DNA of 64,000 bases from an uncultured Actinomycetes bacterium (GCA_937876245.1 CALEGP010000038.1:1-64000); one strand, 5' to 3'. Shown: positions 38,628 through 48,692, counted from the first letter of the stretch. The notes: generated by a model from the sequence alone, not told the origin. Numbers and translations: made by a program.

Positions 38628-39941
38628 TTATGCTCCATTTCGGTTAGAATCTTGAAAATCAATTTGGTGTTCGAGATTTGGGCTTGCTTCGTGGAGTAGC
38701 TTCATAATGACAAAATGCATCCAAATTAATGCGGTAAGGGTTAGCAGGAACAGCACTACAAATGTTGATTGGGGCAGTCCAGTCCAATGTCCAACAATGA
38801 CGAATAATGGTGGTAGAAAGAAGCCACCTAGCGCTCCTAATGTTCCTACCAGACCACCTACGGCTCCGATATCCTTAGGAAAATATTCTGGAATATGTTT
38901 ATAAACCGCAGCTTTCCCAATTCCCATTGAGCAACCAACGATAAAGAGCAACCCGGTAAATGGCACAACTCCTAAGTGGTACGGAAGTACCTCTTTTGGC
39001 CCACTCGGAGTATTCAATACGATATATCCAAATGGTGCAGCTAGAAGTAGCAATGCAAGGACCATGGTTATAAAGGTCGCGTACATCAATCTGCGCGCAC
39101 CAATACGATCCGATAATTGTCCACCTACGGGCCTAAGTAAAGAAGCCGGAAAGATGAAAAGTGCAGTAAGTAAGGCGGCATCTCTAAGTTCTAGGCCGTA
39201 TACGGACACGTAATATTTTGGCATCCATGATGCAAGAGCGACATATGCTCCAAAAACGATAAAATAATAGAAGCTAAAGCGCCACACTTGGACATACCTG
39301 AGCGGAATAAACATTTCCTTTAATGGTCGAGCCATTTGTACATTTGCTGAATCAGATGGAGTGAGCAACATCGTTGCAATAGCGGTGATCACCAGCAGAA
39401 TGGAATAGAGCGCAGGGACAAATCGCCACCCTCCTGGAATAATTCCACCTAAATAGGATCCGCCTACGGTGCCAGCAATAAGTGCGGGGCCAATGAACTT
39501 CGTTAAAGATGCACCAATATTGCCGGCACCAAACACGCCAAGAGCGAAACCCTGATGTTTTCTTTCGAACCAGTGCGAATTCCATGCAATTCCTACGCTA
39601 AATAAGTTTCCAGCGATACCAATTAGGAATGCGAGAATTAGCAACCAATTGTACGAAAGCTCCATGTGGGCCAAAAGGTAGGAAGGGATTGCTGTTATAA
39701 ACAGCATTGCGACTGTTACTCGTTTTCCACCAATTCGATCAGCAAGAATTCCAAGAAACAAGCGCCAAATTGATCCGTTAAGAATGGCAACGGCAGATAA
39801 CCAAGCCAGTTGTGAATCACTTAATCCAAATTCCTCTTGGATGGGAATTCCTAGAACTCCAAACATTAACCAAACAGCAAACATAAGGGTGAAGGCGAAT
39901 GTTGATAAAGTTAAAACTCTTCCTGAATCTTTCATTTTCAC
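38628..39941 (-). CDS. narK1: Nitrate transporter, NarK1 type
   Basis: The 437-residue, 12-helix major facilitator carries the NarK1-like signature GNLFSVGIAWNSHWFERKHQG and GVFGAGNIGASLTK. Characterised NarK1 proteins are proton-linked nitrate importers that start respiration. The GTG at 39941 has aaggag 8 nt upstream. It is the first gene of narK1-narK2-kinase and is divergent from narG, sharing a 116-bp control region. Confidence 0.92.
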   Translation of the reverse strand: MKMKDSGRVLTLSTFAFTLMFAVWLMFGVLGIPIQEEFGLSDSQLAWLSAVAILNGSIWRLFLGILADRIGGKRVTVAMLFITAIPSYLLAHMELSYNWLLILAFLIGIAGNLFSVGIAWNSHWFERKHQGFALGVFGAGNIGASLTKFIGPALIAGTVGGSYLGGIIPGGWRFVPALYSILLVITAIATMLLTPSDSANVQMARPLKEMFIPLRYVQVWRFSFYYFIVFGAYVALASWMPKYYVSVYGLELRDAALLTALFIFPASLLRPVGGQLSDRIGARRLMYATFITMVLALLLLAAPFGYIVLNTPSGPKEVLPYHLGVVPFTGLLFIVGCSMGIGKAAVYKHIPEYFPKDIGAVGGLVGTLGALGGFFLPPLFVIVGHWTGLPQSTFVVLFLLTLTALIWMHFVIMKLLHEASPNLEHQIDFQDSNRNGA

Positions 39942-40004
39942 AGTGCTAACTCCTTAAAACGAATTGCCTCTAGAGCAAAGCATCTCCTAAAGGATCTAGG
40001 GCAA

Positions 40005-40024
40005 ATAGGGTCTTTGTACCTATA
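40005..40024. promoter_or_regulatory. Candidate DosR-like operator between narK1 and narG
   Basis: The 20-mer reads AT-A-GGGTCTTTGTACC-TATA. It has inverted arms ATAGG/CCTAT and keeps GGG.CT and a following CC of the mycobacterial DosR consensus (TTSGGGACTWWAGTCCCSAA), about 12 of 20 positions. A second TAGGG lies 9 bp upstream. The regulator coded nearby has an almost unchanged recognition helix, so a related site is expected. The match is partial and the call tentative. Confidence 0.4.
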
Positions 40025-40057
40025 CATCTGAGAGCACTAGAGCGACAGAATGGGGGT

Positions 40058-43000
40058 ATGAAAAATGAGGAAGCTACATCTGCTGGTTTAGAGGAATCAC
40101 TTGTTAAACTTGGTCGGTTTTTTACCAGAGGCGAAGTCTCTCAAGATTTAAGGTCTATAACTAAAGATGGTGGCCGCGAGGGCGACGAGTTTTATCGTGA
40201 TCGCTGGAGTCATGACAAGGTAGTTCGATCAACACACGGGGTTAATTGCACTGGCTCTTGCTCTTGGAAAGTCTATGTGAAAGATGGAATCATCACTTGG
40301 GAAACCCAGCAAACTGATTATCCATCCGTCGGCCCAGATTCGCCCGAGTACGAGCCACGGGGGTGCCCTCGAGGTGCGGCCTTTTCTTGGTACACATATT
40401 CTCCAACTCGAATTCGTTACCCATATATTCGGGGGGTACTCCTGGAAATGTATAGGGAGGCGAAGTCTCGCCTTGGTGATCCCGTACTTGCTTGGGCAGA
40501 TGTTGTGGATAATCCTGAACATAGAACTAAGTACCAAAAAGCGCGCGGTAAGGGTGGTTTAGTCCGCGCCGAGTGGGGTGAAATATCCGAAGTAATTGCA
40601 GCCGCTCATGTTCACACGATCAAAAAATATGGACCTGATCGCGTCTTTGGATTTTCTCCTATCCCAGCTATGTCTATGGCTTCACACGCAGCCGGTTCAC
40701 GATTCATATCGCTCATGGGTGGATCGATGCTCTCTTTTTATGATTGGTATGCAGATTTACCAGTTGCCTCTCCACAAGTCTTTGGTGACCAGACCGATGT
40801 TCCTGAATCGGCCGATTGGTTTAACGCTTCATATTTAATTATGTGGGGATCAAATGTCCCAGTTACGAGAACTCCAGACGCCCACTTTATGACAGAGGCT
40901 CGGTATCGTGGTCAAAAAGTTATTGCTATAAGTCCAGATTATGCCGACAACACCAAGTTTGCAGATGAGTGGGTGGCCCCTCATCCGGGAACAGATGGCG
41001 CTCTTGGGATGGCTATGGGCCACGTGATTCTCAAAGAATTTTTCGTAGATAGACAAACGCCACGATTTACCGAATATGTTAAAAAATTCACTGACCTGCC
41101 TTACTTGGTTTCGCTCCGGGAAAAAGACGGGGCTTGGGTGCCAGATAAGTTTATTGTTGCCGCGGATCTCGGAGATACTTCAGAGGGCGCTAAATTTAAA
41201 ACTGTTGTTTTAGATTCGGTTAACGGAAAGACTTTTATCCCCAATGGCTCACTGGGGCATCGATTCAATGATGAATCAATGGGTAAATGGAATCTTGATT
41301 TAGAAGGAGTTGATCCACTCTTATCTGTCTATAAAACGCAGGGCGCTTCAGTAACTGCTATTTCTTTACCCCGCTTCGATGTGGGTCAAGGAGAGTCCGA
41401 AAGTGGAGGTGTTCTCTATCGAGGAGTTCCAACAATTGAAGTGGCCGGGAGAAAGGTGACAACAGTATTTGATCTTATGCTGGCTCAGTATGGCGTCGCC
41501 CGTGAAGGACTTGCAGGAGATTGGCCAAAAGATTACACAGATATCTCTCCATATACTCCAGCGTGGCAGGAAGAAATTACGAATGTTCCAGCTGCGCAAG
41601 CAATTCGGATCGCGCGCGAATTTGCACAGAATGCCGATGAGTCTGAAGGTCGCTCGATGATTCTTCTTGGCGCGGGCACCAATCATTGGTTTCATTCAGA
41701 CACTATGTACCGAACATTTTTGGCGCTCGTAACTCTGACTGGATGCCAGGGTGTAAACGGAGGCGGTTGGGCTCACTATGTAGGTCAAGAAAAATGTCGC
41801 CCGGTAACAGGTTGGGCACAGATTGCATCCGGCGCAGATTGGTCCCGCCCTGCTCGGCAAATGATCGGAACTGCATTTTGGTATGTCTCAACCGATCAGT
41901 GGAGATACGACGCTCTTAAATCTGAATTGCTTGCAACTCCGCTAGGAGAGCAGCGATTCAAGAACATGGCCGCAATTGATGTTCTAGCGAAATCAGCGCG
42001 CATGGGCTGGATGCCCTCTTATCCCTCACTAAATCGAAATTCCCTTGATTTAGCGGATGAAGCTCGCTCGCTTGGAGTAGAACCAGTGCAGCACGTTGTT
42101 GATGAGTTAAAGAATGGAGATCTAAAATTTGCTATTGAGGACCCCGATGCGCCAGAGAATTGGCCACGCGTCTTAACGGTTTGGCGGGCTAATATTCTTG
42201 GGTCCTCCAGTAAAGGAAATGAATATTTCTTAAAACATTTACTTGGTACAGATAACTCAGTGCGAGCCGAAGAGAATGGATTAGAAGACCGACCCCGGGA
42301 TGTTAAATGGCAGACAGAAGCACCGGAAGGAAAACTGGATTTACTTGTATCAATTGATTTCCGCATGACCAGCACTGGGCTATTCGGGGATATTCTGTTA
42401 CCAGCCGCAACGTGGTACGAAAAACATGATCTATCAAGCACTGACATGCATCCATTCATTCATGCTTTCACCCCGGCGATTAATCCGCCATGGGAGACAA
42501 AAACAGATTACGACATCTTCCAAATGTTAGGGCGGCAGGTCGCCGAACAGTCGAAGGGACATCTTGGCGAACGTGAAGATATTGTTGTTGTCCCTCTGCT
42601 CCATGACACCCCTGACGCGATGGCCAATCCAAGTGGCATAGTCGAGGATTGGCGTGATGGGAAAGTGGAGCCGATACCTGGAGTTACCATGCCAAAACTC
42701 ATGCTCGTAAAGCGGGACTACACGAAATTGGGCGAAAAGATGTCGGCGCTTGGTCCGCTGGTTGATCAATTGGGCACGAACACTAAGGGAGTTCCAGTAA
42801 GTCTGCTTCCGGAAGTCGAACTCTTGCGCCATGTGAACGGTGTAGTCGCGCGCGGTGTTGCCGAAGGACGGCCATCTCTTGCTACGGCGATTAATGCTTG
42901 CGAAACAATTCTCGCATTATCCGGAACAACAAATGGGCGGGTCGCTGTTGCAGGATTCAGGGCGCTTGAAAAGCGGACTGGTCAGAAGTTAACAGATTTG

Positions 43001-43741
43001 GCCCTTGATAATGAAGGAAAGCGAATAACTTTTGCTGACACGCAAGCTCGTCCAGTACCGGTGATTACCAGCCCAGAATGGTCTGGTTCCGAGCACGGAG
43101 GACGTCGATATACCGCCTTCGCAATAAATGTTGAACGTCTCAAGCCATGGCACACGCTGACTGGACGACAACACTTCTTCATAGATCACGACTGGATGAC
43201 AGAACTGGGTGAACAAATGCCAATCTTTAGGCCGCCACTTAATATGCATCGGATTTTTGGGAGCCAAGGAGATGGAATTGAAAAAGAAGTAACCGTTCGA
43301 TATTTGACACCTCACTCGAAGTGGTCAATTCATTCCGAATATCAAGATAATCTATTTATGCTCTCGTTATCGCGGGGAGGACAAGAGATTTGGATGAGCG
43401 TTGAAGATGCGCAAACAATCGGAGTCAAAGATAATGAGTGGATTGAGGCCTATAACCGTAATGGCGTCGTAGTAGCTCGGGCATGCATCTCTCACCGTAT
43501 GCCAACAGGAACTGTTTTCATGTATCACGCCAAGGACAGAGTCGTTGATGTACCTCTTGCAGAAACTTCCGGCAAACGCGGCGGAATTCATAATTCTCTT
43601 ACGAGATTGATGCTAAAGCCAACTCACTTAATCGGGGGTTATGCCCAACTTTCGTTTGCATTCAATTACCTTGGGCCGACAGGCAATCAAAGAGATGAAG
43701 TGACGGTTATTCGCCGTCGATCACAGGATGTGGAGTACTAA
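40058..43741 (+). CDS. narG: Respiratory nitrate reductase, catalytic alpha subunit
   Basis: NarG reduces nitrate to nitrite at a Mo-bisMGD site facing the cytoplasm. The 1227-residue protein has the FS0 [4Fe-4S] ligands His60, Cys64, Cys68 and Cys103, and the SFYDWYADLP segment with Asp229 in the place of the Mo-ligand Asp of E. coli NarG. PESADWFN, TRTPDAHF and the C-terminal molybdopterin-dinucleotide domain (from about 1075) follow. There is no Tat signal, only the remnant-like GRFFTRGE that marks inward-facing NarG. Its stop overlaps the narH start by one base. Confidence 0.97.
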   Translation: MKNEEATSAGLEESLVKLGRFFTRGEVSQDLRSITKDGGREGDEFYRDRWSHDKVVRSTHGVNCTGSCSWKVYVKDGIITWETQQTDYPSVGPDSPEYEPRGCPRGAAFSWYTYSPTRIRYPYIRGVLLEMYREAKSRLGDPVLAWADVVDNPEHRTKYQKARGKGGLVRAEWGEISEVIAAAHVHTIKKYGPDRVFGFSPIPAMSMASHAAGSRFISLMGGSMLSFYDWYADLPVASPQVFGDQTDVPESADWFNASYLIMWGSNVPVTRTPDAHFMTEARYRGQKVIAISPDYADNTKFADEWVAPHPGTDGALGMAMGHVILKEFFVDRQTPRFTEYVKKFTDLPYLVSLREKDGAWVPDKFIVAADLGDTSEGAKFKTVVLDSVNGKTFIPNGSLGHRFNDESMGKWNLDLEGVDPLLSVYKTQGASVTAISLPRFDVGQGESESGGVLYRGVPTIEVAGRKVTTVFDLMLAQYGVAREGLAGDWPKDYTDISPYTPAWQEEITNVPAAQAIRIAREFAQNADESEGRSMILLGAGTNHWFHSDTMYRTFLALVTLTGCQGVNGGGWAHYVGQEKCRPVTGWAQIASGADWSRPARQMIGTAFWYVSTDQWRYDALKSELLATPLGEQRFKNMAAIDVLAKSARMGWMPSYPSLNRNSLDLADEARSLGVEPVQHVVDELKNGDLKFAIEDPDAPENWPRVLTVWRANILGSSSKGNEYFLKHLLGTDNSVRAEENGLEDRPRDVKWQTEAPEGKLDLLVSIDFRMTSTGLFGDILLPAATWYEKHDLSSTDMHPFIHAFTPAINPPWETKTDYDIFQMLGRQVAEQSKGHLGEREDIVVVPLLHDTPDAMANPSGIVEDWRDGKVEPIPGVTMPKLMLVKRDYTKLGEKMSALGPLVDQLGTNTKGVPVSLLPEVELLRHVNGVVARGVAEGRPSLATAINACETILALSGTTNGRVAVAGFRALEKRTGQKLTDLALDNEGKRITFADTQARPVPVITSPEWSGSEHGGRRYTAFAINVERLKPWHTLTGRQHFFIDHDWMTELGEQMPIFRPPLNMHRIFGSQGDGIEKEVTVRYLTPHSKWSIHSEYQDNLFMLSLSRGGQEIWMSVEDAQTIGVKDNEWIEAYNRNGVVVARACISHRMPTGTVFMYHAKDRVVDVPLAETSGKRGGIHNSLTRLMLKPTHLIGGYAQLSFAFNYLGPTGNQRDEVTVIRRRSQDVEY

Positions 43742-45312
43742 TGAAAGTTATGGCGCAAATGGGAATGGTGATGAACCTCGATAAGTGCATTGGCTGTCAT
43801 ACATGTTCTGTTACATGCAAGCAGGCTTGGACAAATCGAACTGGGCTTGAATATGCCTGGTTCAATAATGTCGAAACTAGGCCAGGTCAGGGATATCCAC
43901 GCGGGTATGAAGATCAAGCAAAGGCCAAAGGGGGATGGGTGCGAACCTCGAAAGGACGCCTTCGACTCAAAGCTGGGAGTCGCATAAGTCGTCTAATTTC
44001 TATTTTCTCTAATCCAAAGATGTTAAATATTAAGGATTATTACGAACCGTGGACGTATGAGTATGACAATTTGATAACTGCTCCGCTTGGCCAGCAGACT
44101 CCAGTAGCACGGCCGAAATCTTTGCTCACTGGTAAACCAATGAAGATTGAGTGGTCTGCAAATTGGGATGATGACCTGGGCGGAGGTCCGGAAAATATCG
44201 AGAAAGACCCAATTCTAAAGAAATTGGCAGAGGATGTAACCACAAAAGTTAAATTAGCGTTCGAGGAAACTTTTATGTTCTACCTTCCTCGTATTTGCGA
44301 ACACTGCCTCAATCCAGCATGCGTTGCGGCATGCCCTTCAGGTGCTATGTACAAGCGCGCTGAAGATGGAATCGTCCTCGTAGATCAACAACAGTGCCGC
44401 GGGTGGCGAATGTGCGTTTCGGCATGCCCCTACAAAAAAGTTTATTTCAATCATAAGACAGGAAAAGCTGAAAAATGCACATTGTGTTATCCGCGTCTTG
44501 AAATAGGACTGCCGACAGTTTGTTCTGAAACTTGTGTCGGCCGCTTACGTTATCTGGGTCTATTCTTGTACGACGCAGACAGAGTTACTGAAGCAGCGTC
44601 AGTTGAAAACGAACAGGATTTATATCAGGCCCAGCTCGACCTACTTCTGGATCCAAATGATCCGGAAGTTTTGAAAGCGGCACGGGCCGAGGGAATTCCA
44701 GAAGACTGGTTGGTAGCGGCTCAAAATTCTCCCGTTTACAAACTTGCTAAAGTTTATAAAATTGCTCTTCCTTTGCACCCTGAATATCGAACGATGCCAA
44801 TGGTTTGGTACGTGCCGCCTCTTTCGCCAATTGTTGATGTTCTGACAGAGACTGGTCATGATGGTGAGGATGCAGGGAATCTCTTTGGCGCAATTGATGC
44901 TCTTAGAATTCCACTTGCATATCTAGCAGAACTTTTCTCGGCAGGAGACAAAGAAGTAGTTGAGGGAACGCTTCGAAAATTGTCGGCAATGCGTTCATAC
45001 ATGCGCGACATAAATTTAGGTCGTACCCCGCGACCCGAAATTCCTGCGGCAGTGGGCATGGATCAGGAATCTATTTATGAGATGTATCGTCTATTGGCAA
45101 TCGCTAAGCACGAGGACAGATATGTCGTTCCTGCGGCACATGCTGAGCAGGCTGAAGATCTGGAAAGAATGGGTCAGAACATGGGTTGTTCACTCGACGG
45201 CGTAAATCTTGGTGATGCAAATGCTGGACCATTTGGTCAATCGTCCGGAAATCCCGTTCCGGTAACAATCGAGAATTTCAATATTATGAAAGCGAGACAG
45301 TCTAATGAATAA
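43741..45312 (+). CDS. narH: Respiratory nitrate reductase, beta (iron-sulfur) subunit
   Basis: NarH wires electrons from NarI haems to NarG through four clusters. The first Cys group is Cys16/19/22/26. Further groups begin at Cys186/189/194/198 and Cys219/225/229, with Trp222 in place of a Cys, which marks the [3Fe-4S] cluster. The last is Cys246/249/261/265. The 523 residues match the family, and the ATG has ggag upstream. The 3' end overlaps narJ by 8 nt. Confidence 0.97.
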   Translation: MKVMAQMGMVMNLDKCIGCHTCSVTCKQAWTNRTGLEYAWFNNVETRPGQGYPRGYEDQAKAKGGWVRTSKGRLRLKAGSRISRLISIFSNPKMLNIKDYYEPWTYEYDNLITAPLGQQTPVARPKSLLTGKPMKIEWSANWDDDLGGGPENIEKDPILKKLAEDVTTKVKLAFEETFMFYLPRICEHCLNPACVAACPSGAMYKRAEDGIVLVDQQQCRGWRMCVSACPYKKVYFNHKTGKAEKCTLCYPRLEIGLPTVCSETCVGRLRYLGLFLYDADRVTEAASVENEQDLYQAQLDLLLDPNDPEVLKAARAEGIPEDWLVAAQNSPVYKLAKVYKIALPLHPEYRTMPMVWYVPPLSPIVDVLTETGHDGEDAGNLFGAIDALRIPLAYLAELFSAGDKEVVEGTLRKLSAMRSYMRDINLGRTPRPEIPAAVGMDQESIYEMYRLLAIAKHEDRYVVPAAHAEQAEDLERMGQNMGCSLDGVNLGDANAGPFGQSSGNPVPVTIENFNIMKARQSNE

Positions 45313-45952
45313 AGAGATCGCGAGAGTCATTTCATCTTTTGCACTTCTTTATCCTGGCGATGAATTTATCGCGAAGCGACCAGAACTTCTAGCCTTGGCG
45401 AGGAGTTTGCCTGCTAATTTGGGTGGGCCGCTAGTCCAATTCCTTGAAGCGAGTGAATCGCTACCACTTAATAGGCTGCAAGAGCACTACGTCGAGACCT
45501 TTGATATGAGACGAAAGTGCTCTCTTTTTCTGACTTCTTGGACGCATGGCGACACCCGAAACAGAGGAATGGCCCTCGTCTATTTCGCCGAGATATATAA
45601 ACGATTTGGAATCAAGTTGGAATCGACAGAACTTCCAGACCACCTATCGGTCGTTCTCGAATTTGCCGCGCTTCATAATCCGAAGGAGGGAGATTTGCTT
45701 TTAGGAGAGCATCAAGCTCCAATTCTTTTAATAAGGGATTCACTCGCTAAGGCCAGATCCATTTACGTGAACGTTCTTGATGCGGTAATTGCTTCACTTC
45801 CAGCAATGACCGATGAAATTCTTGCACGAGCAGAAGCACTAGCAATTACTGGACCGCCTAAGGAGTTTGTTGGATTAAGTGGCGCAGTATCCGTCGCACT
45901 CGAACCATTCTCGTCTAGGGGAAATTCTATTTTCGAAGGAGCAATTCAATGA
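45305..45952 (+). CDS. narJ: Nitrate reductase assembly chaperone
   Basis: NarJ is a cytoplasmic chaperone that holds NarGH during cofactor insertion and membrane docking. The 215-residue, mainly helical protein has the family features LLYPGDEF near the start, LQEHYVETFDMRRKCSLFLT and the DHLSVVLEFAAL segment. It sits in the conserved narGHJI order and overlaps both neighbours. Confidence 0.94.
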   Translation: MNKEIARVISSFALLYPGDEFIAKRPELLALARSLPANLGGPLVQFLEASESLPLNRLQEHYVETFDMRRKCSLFLTSWTHGDTRNRGMALVYFAEIYKRFGIKLESTELPDHLSVVLEFAALHNPKEGDLLLGEHQAPILLIRDSLAKARSIYVNVLDAVIASLPAMTDEILARAEALAITGPPKEFVGLSGAVSVALEPFSSRGNSIFEGAIQ

Positions 45953-46689
45953 GTTCGATTGATGTTCTGCTCTGGTCCGTACTTCCCTATTTTGCAATAT
46001 CCTCCTTCACTATAGGCCTAATGTGGCGTTTTAAATACGATAAATTCAATTGGACGACTAGATCATCACAGCTTTATGAAGGAAAATTGCTCAGAATTGC
46101 CGGCCCCCTATTTCATCTTGGACTTTTTGCCGTCATTGGTGGACATATCGTTGGTTTGCTTGTGCCTCAAAGCTTTACCGATTCGCTTGGCCTTAGCCAT
46201 GAGGCGTACCATCTTGGCGCAATTTCAATGGGCGGTGCGGCCGGAGTAGCGACACTACTTGGGATTGGATTGCTTATTTATCGCCGTCGAACCACAGCTA
46301 TGGTTTTTGTAGAGACGACGAAAAACGATAAGGGAATGTACATATTTTTAGTTGCCACTCTATTAGCTGGTTCGGCAGCGACGCTATCGAGCGCTGGAAT
46401 TATCGGCAAGGAACATAATTATCGCGAAACGGTTGCACCGTGGGTCAGGTCAATTCTTACTTTTCGTCCAGACGGTGAATTGATAATGGCCAGCCCCCTC
46501 GCTTTTAGAATTCACGCAATAACGGCCATGGTGCTATTCGTGGTTTGGCCATTCACTCGACTCGTTCATTCGCTAAGTGCGCCAATCGGATATCTATTTC
46601 GGCCTTCAATCGTCTATCGAACCCGTGACGTTCGATCCAGCGCAGGCAACCGTAGGTCTAGACAGGGTTGGGAACGAGTGAAGTATTAA
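45949..46689 (+). CDS. narI: Respiratory nitrate reductase, gamma (cytochrome b) subunit
   Basis: NarI anchors NarGH to the membrane and oxidises quinol at two b haems. The 246-residue protein has five hydrophobic helices. The four haem ligands are visible as His56, His66, His189 and His207, very close to the E. coli numbering (56, 66, 187, 205). The long C-terminal RDVRSSAGNRRSRQGWE tail is basic and cytoplasmic. The ATG overlaps the narJ stop (ATGA). Confidence 0.96.
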   Translation: MSSIDVLLWSVLPYFAISSFTIGLMWRFKYDKFNWTTRSSQLYEGKLLRIAGPLFHLGLFAVIGGHIVGLLVPQSFTDSLGLSHEAYHLGAISMGGAAGVATLLGIGLLIYRRRTTAMVFVETTKNDKGMYIFLVATLLAGSAATLSSAGIIGKEHNYRETVAPWVRSILTFRPDGELIMASPLAFRIHAITAMVLFVVWPFTRLVHSLSAPIGYLFRPSIVYRTRDVRSSAGNRRSRQGWERVKY

Positions 46690-46690
46690 C

Positions 46691-47299
46691 GTGTCATATA
46701 ACATCACATATTTGATTCTCACAGGAGGGGAGAGTAGGCGCTTTGGCTCGCCAAAAATGGAAGCAGTCCTAAATGGGAAAAGTCTCTTGGCGCATATTGT
46801 CGATGGGATACCGAACGAATCTGAAATTATTGTCGCCGGCCCAATTCCCAAGAATTTATCAAGAGGGGTGCACCAAGTGACAGAAAAAATTTCGTTTGGC
46901 GGACCGGTGTCCGGAATTTCTCATGGACTGACTCTGGTCACTACGGACTATGTGGCAGTAATTGCAACAGATGTGCCATTTGGGGGCGGAGCTATCGACG
47001 TGCTGAAGAAAGATTTGTCGACCAAATTTGATGCCTTCATTCCCATCGATCGCCAGGGATCGCTTCAGTATCTCTCGTCGATATTTAACGCCAATAAATT
47101 ACGAGAAGCCATCGCGAATTTGAATTCGCCCCTAAATGCTTCACTCAAAATATTGGTCAAAAGCCTGAGGGTAAAAGAGATTGCTTTCGCCGAATGGGAT
47201 TCCTATTTGTTAAAGGATATCGATACTCTGAAAGATCTCTCTGATGCTGAAAGTTGCTTAACGGATACGGTAAAACGCTTAGAGATAAGGGCGCTATGA
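46691..47299 (+). CDS. mobA: Molybdenum cofactor guanylyltransferase (MobA-like)
   Basis: MobA joins GMP to molybdopterin to make the dinucleotide cofactor that NarG needs. The 202-residue protein shows the nucleotidyltransferase opening LTGGESRRFGSPKMEA, then SFGGPVSGI and VIATDVPF (metal-binding Asp). The GTG start at 46691 is 1 nt after narI, so the gene is part of the nar transcript. Confidence 0.88.
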   Translation: MSYNITYLILTGGESRRFGSPKMEAVLNGKSLLAHIVDGIPNESEIIVAGPIPKNLSRGVHQVTEKISFGGPVSGISHGLTLVTTDYVAVIATDVPFGGGAIDVLKKDLSTKFDAFIPIDRQGSLQYLSSIFNANKLREAIANLNSPLNASLKILVKSLRVKEIAFAEWDSYLLKDIDTLKDLSDAESCLTDTVKRLEIRAL

Positions 47300-47523
47300 A
47301 CGAGTGGGTCATTGAAGTCAAGAAAAGTTTTGGACTAGAAATTGATTGTGATATTAAGGCAATTCTCGACGTCGCCCGAGTGGCGGCACATTCAGTCGAA
47401 AGACCGGCCGCCCCAGTAACTACATTTCTTATGGGGGTCGCATTCGCGAATGGCTGCAGAATAGATGAGCTGACAGAAAAAATTGATGCTCTGGCCAGGG
47501 ATTGGCCTGTAAAAGAGCGATGA
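47296..47523 (+). CDS. DUF6457 family small protein
   Basis: The 75-residue protein (MNEWVIEVKKSFGLE...) fits the small actinobacterial DUF6457 group found beside molybdenum cofactor genes. The core VARVAAHSVERPAAPVTTFLMGVA is a helix-turn-helix-like pair of amphipathic helices. The function is unknown; a role in MoCo synthesis or insertion is inferred from context. The ATG overlaps the mobA stop, and its own stop overlaps the moeA start (both ATGA), so it is tightly coupled on both sides. Confidence 0.85.
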   Translation: MNEWVIEVKKSFGLEIDCDIKAILDVARVAAHSVERPAAPVTTFLMGVAFANGCRIDELTEKIDALARDWPVKER

Positions 47524-48692
47524 AAACTAATGAACCATCTTGGCGAGAGGCAGGGAAGATTGCTTACCGATCATTCCCAGCCCTTGAAGTTGAGAGAGTT
47601 TCTATTTCCCAATGTGCAGAGCGGATCCTCGCACAAGACGTGAGAGCTCTCTGCGATCTTCCTACTTACACAACTTCAGCAATGGACGGGTATGTAGTCT
47701 GTGGCACAGGCCCATGGCATATTGAGGGAGACATTAAAGCTGGAAAGATATTCGAGCGAAAGCTAAATGATGGCCAAGCTGTTCGCATTGCAACTGGAGC
47801 GGTAATTCCTGAGGGGAGTTATGGTGTGTTGCGTTGGGAGGACGCCAGGATTGTGGGAAGTCTCTTATCAGGCGAGGTGGAACACAATCAGGATATCCGG
47901 CCAGCTGGTTATGAATGTAGAGAAGGAGATTTATTAGTTGCCAAAGGAACTCGATTGTCACCGAGTCAGATTGGTTTACTTGCAGCCGCAGGATTTGATG
48001 AAATTTCTATTTCTAAAAGACCGCGGATTTCCCTCATTACTTTTGGCGATGAACTGCAATTCTCTGGCGTTCCTAGCGAGGGCTTGGTGCGCGATTCCTT
48101 AGGCCCGCAAATTCCTGCCTGGCTACAACGCCTCTCAGCTGAAATTATCTCTTCTAGCCACGTCGATGATAATTTGGATTTGGTTGTGAATGCGATGAGC
48201 GAGGAAATCGAAAAATGTGATTTCTTAATCACGACTGGGGGAACTGCTGATGGACCAAGAGATCATATGCGAGCTGCGCTTGCAGCGATAGGCGCTGAAT
48301 TTTGTGTGGATCGAGTACGTGTTCGGCCTGGACATCCAATGATTCTGGCGTCGACGAGAAATAAGAAGAATCGGTTAATTCCAATTTTAGGATTGCCTGG
48401 AAATCCCCAGTCCGCAATCGTGGGATTAATGACCCTAGGAATTCCAGTTCTAAATGCGTTAACGGGCAGTGCTCCTGCGACAACCGAGAGAGCAGTATCG
48501 GCCACCGATCTTCAAGCTCCAGCGAATTTTACTCGTCTGGTTTTAGGCAATCTTGTCGAAGGCAAGTTTATAGAAGGAGACCACTTGGGTTCGGCAATGC
48601 TTCGCGGACTGGCAAATTCAGGGGGTTTCGCGGTCGTGCAAGATGGCCTGACCCCAGCTGGAAAGGGCATTGAATGGTTAGCCCTCCCATGA
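47520..48692 (+). CDS. moeA: Molybdopterin molybdenumtransferase
   Basis: MoeA inserts molybdate into adenylated molybdopterin. The 390-residue protein has the N-terminal TSAMDGYVV, the RIATGAVIPEGSYGVLRWE segment, the MoCF-binding TTGGTADGPRDH and the LPGNPQSAIVG loop, and a C-terminal beta-barrel domain. The ATG at 47520 overlaps the preceding stop. A frame reaching 47502 adds residues that read through that stop region and is less likely. Confidence 0.95.
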   Translation: MKTNEPSWREAGKIAYRSFPALEVERVSISQCAERILAQDVRALCDLPTYTTSAMDGYVVCGTGPWHIEGDIKAGKIFERKLNDGQAVRIATGAVIPEGSYGVLRWEDARIVGSLLSGEVEHNQDIRPAGYECREGDLLVAKGTRLSPSQIGLLAAAGFDEISISKRPRISLITFGDELQFSGVPSEGLVRDSLGPQIPAWLQRLSAEIISSSHVDDNLDLVVNAMSEEIEKCDFLITTGGTADGPRDHMRAALAAIGAEFCVDRVRVRPGHPMILASTRNKKNRLIPILGLPGNPQSAIVGLMTLGIPVLNALTGSAPATTERAVSATDLQAPANFTRLVLGNLVEGKFIEGDHLGSAMLRGLANSGGFAVVQDGLTPAGKGIEWLALP

